From assembly GCF_029813775.1 (NCBI RefSeq), contig NZ_JARVKW010000004.1, positions 186,001 through 250,000 on the forward strand: a stretch of DNA of 64,000 nt. Direction: 5' to 3'. This DNA comes from Streptomyces sp. DH24. Its GTDB lineage: Bacteria > Actinomycetota > Actinomycetes > Streptomycetales > Streptomycetaceae. Positions within the stretch are counted from its first letter, which is position 1, and each line of letters begins with the position of its first letter. A program made the translations under genes and the position numbers. Shown piece after piece: positions 1 to 6,783 of this stretch. The notes below the pieces were generated by a model. That model was not told the origin of the DNA. It did not search any database and saw nothing but the letters and a program-made list of their open reading frames with translations.

Positions 1-301
1 CGGCGGTCAGGGACGCGACCCGGACTCTCCGTCTGGTGCTTCTCGCGCTCAATCCTCGCAAGTGCATGGGCCGTTGATGCGAAGCGAATCGCATGTGCTC
101 ACCCACCCCTTCTCGGTCGCGGCAACAGCGCCAAGGAAGCTAGACCTCTTTGCACAGTTCGCCAATAGGTATGACCGGGATTCAACGAACTTTGTCCCGA
201 GTGTGGATAAACAGGCGCCGGGTCGGTACCGTCGCACAGGTTCCTCACAGCTACGTCCCCTCACAGACCGTCACGTTCCGCATCCGGATGGGGAGTTCGG
301 C
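1..301. other. Upstream region of the laccase gene
   Basis: No gene is supported here. A reading frame continuous with the laccase extends back to position 62, but the extra residues resemble no protein and would bury the Tat signal, so I treat the stretch as 5' regulatory DNA. It contains an inverted repeat at 77-94 listed separately. No rRNA, tRNA or mobile-element sequence is visible. Confidence 0.5.
77..94. promoter_or_regulatory. Inverted repeat ATGCGA-N6-TCGCAT, candidate operator
   Basis: Perfect 6-bp arms (ATGCGA at 77-82, TCGCAT at 89-94) flank a 6-bp spacer about 210 bp upstream of the laccase start. The shape fits a dimeric repressor site. No matching regulator can be named from sequence, and the link to the laccase is by position only. 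Confidence 0.3.
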
Positions 302-1252
302 ATGGACAGACGCACCTTCAACCGGCGTGTGCTGCTGGGCGGCGCGGCCGTCGCGACATCGTTGTCTCTCACCCCCGAGTCCGCCGCCGGCACGGCTGAG
401 GCCCCGGCCGGCACCGCACCGGCCGGAGGCGAGGTGAGGCGCATCAAGCTGTACGCGGAGAAGCTCGCCGGCGGGCAGATGGGCTACGGCCTGGAGAAGG
501 GCAAGGCGACGATCCCCGGCCCGCTCATCGAGCTCAACGAGGGCGACACGCTGCACGTCGAGTTCGAGAACACGATGGACGTGCCGGTGAGCCTGCACGT
601 CCACGGGCTGGACTACGAGATCTCCAGCGACGGCACCAGGATGAACAAGAGCGACGTGGAGCCCGGCGGCACCCGCACCTACACCTGGCGCACCCACGCA
701 CCCGGCCGCCGCAAGGACGGCACCTGGCGGGCGGGCAGCGCGGGTTACTGGCACTACCACGACCACGTGGTGGGCACCGAGCACGGCACGGGCGGCATCC
801 GTAAAGGGCTGTACGGGCCGGTGATCGTCCGCCGCAAGGGCGACGTACTGCCCGACATGACGTACACGGTCGTCTTCAACGACATGACCATCAACAACAA
901 GCCCGCGCACAGCGGTCCGGACTTCGAGGCCACCGTGGGGGACCGCGTCGAGTTCGTGGTGATCACGCACGGCGAGTACTACCACACCTTCCACATGCAC
1001 GGTCACCGCTGGGCCGACAACCGGACGGGCATGCTCACCGGGCCCGAGGACCCGAGTCAGGTGATCGACAACAAGATCTGCGGCCCGGCGGACTCGTTCG
1101 GCTTCCAGGTGATCGCGGGGGAGGGCGTCGGAGCCGGGGCGTGGATGTACCACTGCCATGTGCAGAGCCACTCGGACATGGGCATGGTCGGCCTGTTCCT
1201 GGTGAAGAAGCCGGACGGGACCATACCGGGACACGAGCCGCACGAGCACTGA
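302..1252 (+). CDS. slaC: Small (two-domain) laccase, Tat-exported multicopper oxidase
   Basis: Extracellular copper oxidase that oxidises phenolic substrates and reduces O2 to water; the family works as a homotrimer. The 316-aa product begins with a twin-arginine signal ([12 protein letters not shown] at about residues 3-14). Copper-ligand motifs are HVHG near residue 99, WHYHDH at about 150-155, HTFHMHGH at about 228-235 and [14 protein letters not shown] from about 282, including the Cys-His pair of the type 1 site. Length and near-continuous similarity to the S. coelicolor small laccase (SCO6712, recalled) make the assignment firm. The ATG at 302 is chosen because it places the Tat motif at the N-terminus and has a GGGGAG Shine-Dalgarno; a frame open back to 62 has no support. 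The gene stands alone and converges on the next one. Confidence 0.95.
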   Translation: MDRRTFNRRVLLGGAAVATSLSLTPESAAGTAEAPAGTAPAGGEVRRIKLYAEKLAGGQMGYGLEKGKATIPGPLIELNEGDTLHVEFENTMDVPVSLHVHGLDYEISSDGTRMNKSDVEPGGTRTYTWRTHAPGRRKDGTWRAGSAGYWHYHDHVVGTEHGTGGIRKGLYGPVIVRRKGDVLPDMTYTVVFNDMTINNKPAHSGPDFEATVGDRVEFVVITHGEYYHTFHMHGHRWADNRTGMLTGPEDPSQVIDNKICGPADSFGFQVIAGEGVGAGAWMYHCHVQSHSDMGMVGLFLVKKPDGTIPGHEPHEH

Positions 1253-1299
1253 CCCGGTGCCGAAGCGCCCGGCCCTTTCCGCCGGCGGGGGCCGGGTCA
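1253..1299. terminator. Bidirectional hairpin between convergent genes
   Basis: CCCGGCCC at 1268-1275 pairs with GGGCCGGG at 1289-1296, reinforced by outer TGACCCGG/CCGGGTCA arms (1250-1257 and 1292-1299). It sits exactly between the laccase stop and the stop of the minus-strand gene. There is no U tract, as is usual in Streptomyces. Confidence 0.5.
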
Positions 1300-2187
1300 G
1301 CCGGGGGCGTCGCCGAGGTCGAACACCGCCCATTCGGCCCAGGGCTTCTCCTGCACGTAGAGCCGGAAGCCCCGGCCGACGACGCGGCGTCCGCCGATCG
1401 TGCCGCCGTCGGGACGTACGAGCCGCCCCTGCGCCACGGGCGTGACGGCGTCACCGCCGAGGTCCGCGACGACGAGCCGGTCGTGGTCGTCCCCGTGGCC
1501 GCCGAAGAAGGCGACGCGCGGGCCGCGCACGGCGAGCCCGCTCGCGCCCCGCACCGGGTTCTCCCACACACGCACCGTGCCGTCCCGCTGTACGCCGATC
1601 AGCGGGAAATCCCGGTACGGGCACGTCCAGGCGGTCCGGCCGGTCACGTTGAGGGCGTAGCAGTCGTCGATGAACTCGCGTTTCGAGCCGGGGGCGTGGG
1701 CCCACAGCGGTTCGCCCGTGGAACTCCAGCGGCGCAGGCCCGGCCCGCTCAGGTCGTCGCCGTAGATGCCTTCGTCGAAGTGGCCGACCCAGAGGTCGCC
1801 CGCCTCGTCGGCCAGTAGGTGCTGCACGGCGTCACCGACGCGGAACGTCCACGTGGGCCGCCCGAGCGCGTCGAAGACCTGCACCTGCGGCTCGCCCCCG
1901 CCGGTGCGGGAGGCGTACAGCACGAACCCGCCGTCGGGCAGCGCCTCGACGCGGGTGCACTGCGGCAGCACGGCGCTCAGCCGCGTCTCGTACGGGGAGC
2001 CGTCCTCGACGGTGACCACCAGGGCGTCGACGGGGCCCTCGCGCGCCCGGTCGGGTGCCCGCTCGGACAGGAGCCAGTGGGCGCGCCCGTGGGCGTCGAC
2101 CGTGCTGTGCAGGACGTGCGGTCGCCGGTGGGCGCGCGGGAGTCCGGCATGGGGGACCAGCCGCGTCTCGGGCCGGCTACCCGGCAT
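1297..2187 (-). CDS. Hypothetical protein, probable beta-propeller-like
   Basis: A 296-aa soluble protein without signal peptide or membrane segments. It contains repeated segments of the form D-x-x-G-x-x-x-W or F (for example DALGRPTWTF, DEAGDLWVGHFDEGIYGDD, STGEPLWAHA), typical of beta-propeller or six-bladed sensor folds, but no catalytic motif I can name. The ATG at 2187 gives a compact N-terminus. The gene is divergent from the LacI-type regulator, and the palindrome at 2261-2272 between them suggests that regulator controls it. Function is unknown; a carbohydrate- or ligand-binding role would fit the LacI link but is inference. Confidence 0.7.
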   Translation of the reverse strand: MPGSRPETRLVPHAGLPRAHRRPHVLHSTVDAHGRAHWLLSERAPDRAREGPVDALVVTVEDGSPYETRLSAVLPQCTRVEALPDGGFVLYASRTGGGEPQVQVFDALGRPTWTFRVGDAVQHLLADEAGDLWVGHFDEGIYGDDLSGPGLRRWSSTGEPLWAHAPGSKREFIDDCYALNVTGRTAWTCPYRDFPLIGVQRDGTVRVWENPVRGASGLAVRGPRVAFFGGHGDDHDRLVVADLGGDAVTPVAQGRLVRPDGGTIGGRRVVGRGFRLYVQEKPWAEWAVFDLGDAPG

Positions 2188-2260
2188 GGGCCTTTCTCGT
2201 CGTCATGCGGCCGATCCTCGGTGCCGGGGTGCGGCGCGCGCAAGCCCTTTTCACGGATCG

Positions 2261-2272
2261 GAGAGCGCTCTC
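2261..2272. promoter_or_regulatory. LacI-family operator palindrome GAGAGCGCTCTC
   Basis: Perfect 12-bp palindrome with the central CG step typical of LacI/GalR-family operators. It lies 64 bp upstream of the LacI-family start and 74 bp upstream of the divergent hypothetical gene, so it could serve autoregulation and control of both. Confidence 0.6.
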
Positions 2273-2335
2273 AACCCCGGCGCGTGTCGGCGCTATCCTG
2301 AGCGGCAGCCGCCGAGGATGAGCAGGAGCCCGAAA

Positions 2336-3373
2336 GTGACCGAGACAGCGCCGCGTCCCACGCTGGAGGCCGTGGCCGCGCGGGCCGGGGTCTCACGGGC
2401 CACCGTGTCCCGGGTGGTGAACGGTGCGGCCGGGGTGCGGGAAAGCCTGGTGGAGCGGGTCCGGCGGGCCGTGGAGGAGCTGGGATACGTTCCGAACCAG
2501 GCGGCCCGCAGTCTGGTGACCCGGCGGCACGACGCCGTCGCCGTCGTCATCGCCGAACCCGAGGCCCGGGTCTTCGCGGACCCCTACTTCGCCCACCAAC
2601 TGCGCGGGATCAGCAAGGAGTTGACGGCCCAGGACAACCAGCTCGTGCTGCTGCTGACCGAGGGCCGCGACGACCACGCCAGGGTCGCCCGCTACCTCTC
2701 CGGCGGGCACGTCGACGGGGCGCTGGTGTTCTCGCTGCACCTCGACGACCCCCTGCCGGGGCTGATCCAAAGCGCCGGGATACCGACCGTGTTCGGCGGC
2801 CGGCCCGGCTGGAGCGACGGCCGGGGCGGCGTGGCGTACGTCGACAGCGACAACCGGGGCGGCGCCCGGGAGGCCGTGCGTCATCTCGTCGGGCTGGGCC
2901 GCGGCCGCGTCGCCCACATCACGGGCCCGCTCGACCAGACGTCGGCGGTCGACCGGCTCGACGGCTTCCGGGACGTCATGGTCGACGCCGACCCGCGGCT
3001 GGTCGCCGAGGCCGACTTCACCGCTGCGGGCGGTGAGCGGGCCATGCGCGAGCTGCTCGACCGCTGCCCGGACCTGGACGCCGTGTTCGCCGCGAACGAC
3101 CTGACCGCCGCCGGTGCCCTGCGGGTGCTGCGCGAGCACGGGCGCAGGGTGCCCGACGACGTGGCCGTGATCGGTTTCGACGACATGCTGGCCGTCGCCG
3201 AGCAGACCGAACCGGCGCTCACCACGGTCCGGCAGGACATAGAGGAGATGGGCCGGTTGATGGCCCGGCTGCTGCTGCGCGGCCTGGACCGCGACGAGTC
3301 GGCCGGGACCGTGGGCGGCGCGCCGTCCAGCGTGATCCTGCCGACGACGCTGGTGCGCCGCGCTTCCGCCTAG
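2336..3373 (+). CDS. LacI/GalR-family transcriptional regulator
   Basis: DNA-binding repressor, 345 aa. The N-terminus has the family helix-turn-helix and hinge (TLEAVAARAGVSRATVSRVVNG, then YVPNQAARSL), followed by a periplasmic-binding-protein-like ligand domain with the usual VIGFDD motif near the C-terminus. I place the start at GTG 2336 because GGAG lies 7 nt upstream; an in-frame ATG at 2318 would add six residues and has a poorer ribosome site. The ligand is probably a sugar or related metabolite, but no sugar-utilisation genes flank it. A palindrome fitting this family lies just upstream, suggesting autoregulation. Confidence 0.9.
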   Translation: MTETAPRPTLEAVAARAGVSRATVSRVVNGAAGVRESLVERVRRAVEELGYVPNQAARSLVTRRHDAVAVVIAEPEARVFADPYFAHQLRGISKELTAQDNQLVLLLTEGRDDHARVARYLSGGHVDGALVFSLHLDDPLPGLIQSAGIPTVFGGRPGWSDGRGGVAYVDSDNRGGAREAVRHLVGLGRGRVAHITGPLDQTSAVDRLDGFRDVMVDADPRLVAEADFTAAGGERAMRELLDRCPDLDAVFAANDLTAAGALRVLREHGRRVPDDVAVIGFDDMLAVAEQTEPALTTVRQDIEEMGRLMARLLLRGLDRDESAGTVGGAPSSVILPTTLVRRASA

Positions 3374-3425
3374 GCGTACGGTCCCGGCACCGGTCTGGGC
3401 CGGCGTCGCTGCGGGCGGGGCGTGC

Positions 3426-3605
3426 TCAGCCCTGCCGGGGCGTGGTCCGCTTGCCGCCGGCGACGGTCTTGCCGTCCAGTTGGAAGAAGCCGTAACCGCC
3501 GGCCTCGGGCCCGGCCGACCGGAAGCGCCGGCCGAAGAGGCCGTGGCAGAGGGACTCGGCGCCCTCGATGCCGGACGTGCCGATGTCCATCCAGTGGGGG
3601 GAGAG
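3426..3605 (-). pseudogene. Truncated VOC (glyoxalase-fold) protein remnant
   Basis: About 50 residues (PHWMDIGTSGIEGAESLCHGLFG ... EAGGYGFFQLDGKTVAGG, written here in parts) match the first beta-alpha-beta-beta module of VOC/glyoxalase-like proteins. A short unrelated tail (KRTTPRQG) and a stop then follow. Family members have two such modules of roughly 120 residues each, so most of the protein is missing. The frame is open further upstream to 3827 but that part resembles nothing. I read this as a 3'-deleted relic rather than a working enzyme. Confidence 0.55.
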
Positions 3606-3907
3606 CCCAGCCGGTGACGAAACCGGTTGGGGATCGTCGCCCTCCTCGGCAGAGGGCCCGGGGTCTGCCTCTGCCGAGTCCGGCACCCGCCCACTGGCGA
3701 TCGCCGCCGGGAAGCGGCCGACCCGGCGCGGCGGCCGGGTGCTCACCGGCGGTGACGGAGGAAGTCGTCCGGGTTTTCCTCCGGTTCCGCGCGCCGCCGT
3801 GCGTCGGGCCGTGCGCCGCGCCACCATCGGTGCGGCCGGGGGCCCTGTCCGGGGGCGTTGATCGGGCGTTGATGGAACGTTTTTCGCCGCGCGGCACGAT
3901 CGCGTTC

Positions 3908-4153
3908 ATGCACTTCGAGACGATCACCCCGGCCGACACCGCCTGGCAGGAGCGTGCCCTGTGCGCGCAGACCGGGGCCGACTTCTTCTTCCCCGAGCCG
4001 GGCAGTTCCGTGCGCGAGGCGAAGCGCATCTGCGGCATGTGCGAGATGCGCTCCGCCTGTCTGGACTACGCGATGAACAACGACGAGCGCTTCGGTGTGT
4101 GGGGCGGCCTGTCGGAGAAGGAGCGGCTGGAGCTCAGGCGCACCGGCCGCTGA
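3908..4153 (+). CDS. WhiB-like (Wbl) iron-sulphur transcription factor
   Basis: 81-aa protein with the four Wbl cysteines: one in RALC, then RICGMCEMRSAC (C-x2-C-x5-C), followed by the GVWGG turn and a basic C-terminus (KERLELRRTGR). Wbl proteins bind a [4Fe-4S] cluster and usually act with the principal sigma factor to control development or redox responses. Position after the laccase region matches S. coelicolor SCO6715 (wblJ, recalled). ATG 3908 starts at a typical distance before the first Cys; an in-frame ATG at 3872 would add 12 residues. Neither has a clear Shine-Dalgarno, so transcription may begin close to the start. The gene ends in a strong hairpin shared with the convergent desaturase. 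Confidence 0.9.
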   Translation: MHFETITPADTAWQERALCAQTGADFFFPEPGSSVREAKRICGMCEMRSACLDYAMNNDERFGVWGGLSEKERLELRRTGR

Positions 4154-4174
4154 CCGGCCGGGCCGCGCGGCGGT

Positions 4175-4199
4175 CCCGGCCCGGGACGCCCGGGCCGGG
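4175..4199. terminator. Strong 11-bp hairpin between convergent genes
   Basis: CCCGGCCCGGG (4175-4185) and CCCGGGCCGGG (4189-4199) form a perfect 11-bp stem with a 3-nt loop, between the wbl stop (4153) and the desaturase stop (4212). It can serve both strands. Confidence 0.7.
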
Positions 4200-4211
4200 C
4201 CGACGGCGTCG

Positions 4212-5189
4212 TCAGGCCTTCCCGCGGGCCGCCATGCGTGCCTTGCGCGCCGCCAGCTTCTCGTCGAACTTGGCCGCCTCGGAGTCCAGGCCGTCCATGT
4301 ACAGGCCCAGTTCCTCCTGCGCCTTCACGCCCTCGGGGCCGAGGCCGTCGATCTCCATGATCTTCAGAAAGCGCAGCACGGGCTGGAGCACGTCGTCGTG
4401 GTGGATCCGCAGGTTGTAGACCTCGCCGATCGCCATCTGCGCCGCGGCCCGCTCGAAGCCGGGCATGCCGTGGCCGGGCATGCGGAAGTTGACGACGACG
4501 TCCCGCACGGCCTGCATCGTCAGGTCGGGGGCGAGCTCGAAGGCGGCCTTCAGCAGGTTGCGGTAGAAGACCATGTGCAGGTTCTCGTCGGTCGCGATGC
4601 GGGCCAGCATGCGGTCGCAGACCGGGTCGCCGGACTGGTGGCCGGTGTTGCGGTGCGAGATGCGGGTCGCGAGTTCCTGGAAGGCGACGTAGGCGACCGA
4701 GTGCAGCATCGAGTGGCGGTTGTCCGACTCGAAGCCCTCGCTCATGTGCGCCATGCGGAACTGCTCCAGCTTGTCCGGGTCCACGGCACGCGAGGTGAGC
4801 AGGTAGTCCCGCATCACGATGCCGTGCCGGCCCTCCTCGGCGGTCCAGCGGTGCACCCAGGTGCCCCAGGCGCCGTCGCGGCCGAACAGCGAGGCGATCT
4901 CGTGGTGGTAGCTGGGCAGGTTGTCCTCGGTGAGCAGGTTGACCACGAGGGCGATGCGGCCGATCTCGGTGACCTTCGACTGCTCCTTCTCCCAGGCTTC
5001 GCCGTCCTCGAAGAGGCCCGGGAAGTTCCGGCCGTCGGTCCACGGGACGTACTCGTGCGGCATCCAGTCCTTGGCGACCTGGAGATGCCGGTTGAGTTCC
5101 TTCTCGACCACTTCCTCCAGTGCGTACAACAGCTGGGCGTCGGTCCAGGCGCCGGCAGGGCTGCCGAGGTGGGGAGTGGTGATCGTCAT
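4212..5189 (-). CDS. Acyl-ACP desaturase (FAB2-like, soluble di-iron)
   Basis: Introduces a double bond into acyl-ACP or acyl-CoA chains using O2 and reduced ferredoxin. The 325-aa soluble protein has the di-iron ligand set of the stearoyl-ACP desaturase family: EEGRH at residues 118-122, DENLH at 201-205, with further Glu ligands in TED (about 88) and QEL (172). ATG 5189 is preceded by GGAG at a 6-nt spacing. The promoter region carries three overlapping palindromes (5228-5273), and a fourth copy of the same site precedes the GDSL hydrolase at 60761, implying a shared lipid-responsive repressor. The gene appears monocistronic, ending in the 4175-4199 hairpin. Confidence 0.93.
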   Translation of the reverse strand: MTITTPHLGSPAGAWTDAQLLYALEEVVEKELNRHLQVAKDWMPHEYVPWTDGRNFPGLFEDGEAWEKEQSKVTEIGRIALVVNLLTEDNLPSYHHEIASLFGRDGAWGTWVHRWTAEEGRHGIVMRDYLLTSRAVDPDKLEQFRMAHMSEGFESDNRHSMLHSVAYVAFQELATRISHRNTGHQSGDPVCDRMLARIATDENLHMVFYRNLLKAAFELAPDLTMQAVRDVVVNFRMPGHGMPGFERAAAQMAIGEVYNLRIHHDDVLQPVLRFLKIMEIDGLGPEGVKAQEELGLYMDGLDSEAAKFDEKLAARKARMAARGKA

Positions 5190-5227
5190 TAAGGCTCCAT
5201 GGGGACTGCTGAGCGGAATAGCGGAAA

Positions 5228-5273
5228 CCTACGCCATCGTAGGCTACGTTCCCGTAGGTTACGACGCCGTAGG
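5228..5273. promoter_or_regulatory. Three overlapping operators, CCTACG-N4-CGTAGG type
   Basis: Three 16-bp inverted repeats sit at 5228-5243 (CCTACG-CCAT-CGTAGG, perfect), 5243-5258 (GCTACG-TTCC-CGTAGG) and 5258-5273 (GTTACG-ACGC-CGTAGG). Consecutive sites share one base, so the period is exactly 15 bp. They lie 39-84 bp upstream of the desaturase start, where they would overlap the promoter. Architecture suits a TetR-type repressor of lipid genes; the protein is not identified here. Confidence 0.75.
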
Positions 5274-5349
5274 TTAAGTGTGGCGTAAGGACCGCTGATC
5301 AACCGGGTCACGTCGTGGGCGGCCGGTTCGGGTCGTGCCGGGGAACGAC

Positions 5350-5379
5350 TCGGCCCCCGACCCGCAGGCCGGGGGCCGA
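5350..5379 (-). terminator. Terminator hairpin downstream of dimethylargininase
   Basis: TCGGCCCCCG (5350-5359) and CGGGGGCCGA (5370-5379) form a perfect 10-bp stem with a 10-nt loop, 22 bp beyond the stop of the minus-strand gene ending at 5402. Confidence 0.65.
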
Positions 5380-5401
5380 ATGAGGCGTTCCGCTCAAGGG
5401 C

Positions 5402-6178
5402 TCAGGCGTACAGCTCCCGCAGGCGCACCGAGAGACATGTCACACAGCCCTCCAGCTTCTCGAACTCGCTGATGTCCACCACGACCGGCTCGTGGCCGAG
5501 GTCGCTGAACAGTTCCGCCGTCTTCGGGGCGCTCGCGGCCATCAGCACCCTGCTGCCGCCGAGCAGGACGACGTGCGCGCCGGACTCCTCGGGCACCGGC
5601 AGGAAACGCGGGAACAGCGACGGCACGTCCATCTTCGGGATGTGCCCGACGACCGTCCCGTCCGGCAGCGCCGTGACCGCCGACTTCAGGTGCAGCACCT
5701 TGCTCACGGGCACGGCGACCACCTGCGCGCCCAGCGGTTCGAAGGCGGCCCGCAACTGCTGGACCCCGGCCGCGTTGGTGCGCCCGCCGCGGCCGACGTA
5801 GATCGTGTCGCCGATCTTCAGGACGTCGCCGCCGTCCAGCGTGCCCGGCTCCCAGATCCAGTTCACCGAGCAGCCGAGGCGGGCCACGGCCTCCTCGACG
5901 CCGGCGGTCTCGGCGCGCCGGGACTCGGCACCGGACCGGGCGATCAGCGCGACGTTCTTGTACATGACGACCGTGTCCTCGACGAACACGGCGTCGGGGC
6001 AGTCGTCGGCCGGGTCGATCTCGATCGTCTCCCAGCCGTTGTCGCGCAGTGCCCGCGCGTATCCCTCCCATTGCTCGACCGCGAGGTCGACGTCGACCTT
6101 CGCCCGGTCGATGTGCGTCACCAGCCCTTCGGCGAGGCGTGGACCGGGGCGGCGGACGAGGGCCTTCTTGCTGGACAC
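5402..6178 (-). CDS. ddaH: Dimethylargininase (DDAH)
   Basis: Hydrolyses N-omega,N-omega-dimethylarginine to citrulline and dimethylamine; some relatives act on arginine (arginine deiminase-like pentein fold). The 258-aa product keeps family landmarks: the DCPDAVFVED substrate-binding segment, WEPGTLDGGDVL, GRGGRTNAAG, the HLKSAVT segment with the catalytic His, and the C-terminal GCVTCLSVR with the nucleophilic Cys at about residue 248. GTG 6178 has GGAG 8 nt upstream and matches the start of the S. coelicolor enzyme as I recall it; an in-frame ATG at 6220 would add 14 residues. Single gene followed by a hairpin. Physiological substrate in Streptomyces is uncertain. Confidence 0.92.
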   Translation of the reverse strand: MSSKKALVRRPGPRLAEGLVTHIDRAKVDVDLAVEQWEGYARALRDNGWETIEIDPADDCPDAVFVEDTVVMYKNVALIARSGAESRRAETAGVEEAVARLGCSVNWIWEPGTLDGGDVLKIGDTIYVGRGGRTNAAGVQQLRAAFEPLGAQVVAVPVSKVLHLKSAVTALPDGTVVGHIPKMDVPSLFPRFLPVPEESGAHVVLLGGSRVLMAASAPKTAELFSDLGHEPVVVDISEFEKLEGCVTCLSVRLRELYA

Positions 6179-6368
6179 GGGGAAATCTCCGGATCGGGGA
6201 CTTGCTGATGGGGCCATCATGCGGCACCGGCGGCGACGGGGCGCACCCGGCCTGCCGTCGTGCGCCGGCGGCGATCACGGGGGCGCCCACCGGCCGTCGT
6301 GCGCCGCCGGTGCGCCCCGTGCGCCATTGGCGGCCATCATGCCCCGCCGGTCCGGGCGGGCAAAACCC

Positions 6369-6674
6369 TCAGGACCGGCCTGTGGTCCTCCCGAAATGCT
6401 CCGCCGTGTACGAGTTCCGGGCGGCGAGCAGCTGCCGGGTCGTCCCCTCGAAGATCACCCGCCCGCCGTCCCGCCCGCCGTCCGAGCCCGGGCGGACCAC
6501 GTGGTCGGCGTGCGCGACGACGCCGAGGTCCTGCTCGACGACCACGACGGTGGTGCCGGCGCCGCACAGCGCGCCCGGCCGGCGGCGTACGCCCCGGTCG
6601 TCCAGGACGTCGAGCGCCCCGAGACCGTGGCGAACACGGCCGAGGACTCCTCCGGTCCCGAAACGCCGGTGCAC
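6369..6674 (-). pseudogene. UvrA-like protein, C-terminal remnant
   Basis: About 60 residues match the end of UvrA-type ABC excinuclease ATPases: TTVVVVEQDLGVVAHADHV, then the Gly-rich GSDGGRDGGRVIFEG and RQLLAARNSYTAEHF. The usual VEHDL switch histidine has become Gln. Walker A, zinc-finger and signature regions are all absent; the residues upstream to 6674 are only weakly UvrA-like. S. coelicolor has a UvrA-like gene hereabouts (recalled). I read this as the residue of a deleted uvrA paralogue. Alternative: chance frame, which the length of the match makes unlikely. Confidence 0.6.
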
Positions 6675-6738
6675 ACGGGCAGCCGGCGCTTCGGGATACG
6701 CAGGGGGACCTCCGGGAGGTTGTTCTTTCCGGGCTCCG

Positions 6739-6762
6739 GTGACGGTGACGGTGACGGTGACG
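6739..6762. repeat. Four tandem GGTGAC hexamers
   Basis: GGTGAC is repeated four times without interruption between the UvrA remnant and the end of the ABC-F gene. No function is evident. Confidence 0.7.
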
Positions 6763-6783
6763 AACTCGCGCGTGCCGTGGCCG

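Noticed and set aside
62-301. An 80-residue N-terminal extension of the laccase
   Set aside because: It would bury the Tat signal and has no conserved sequence; ATG 302 fits the known enzyme.
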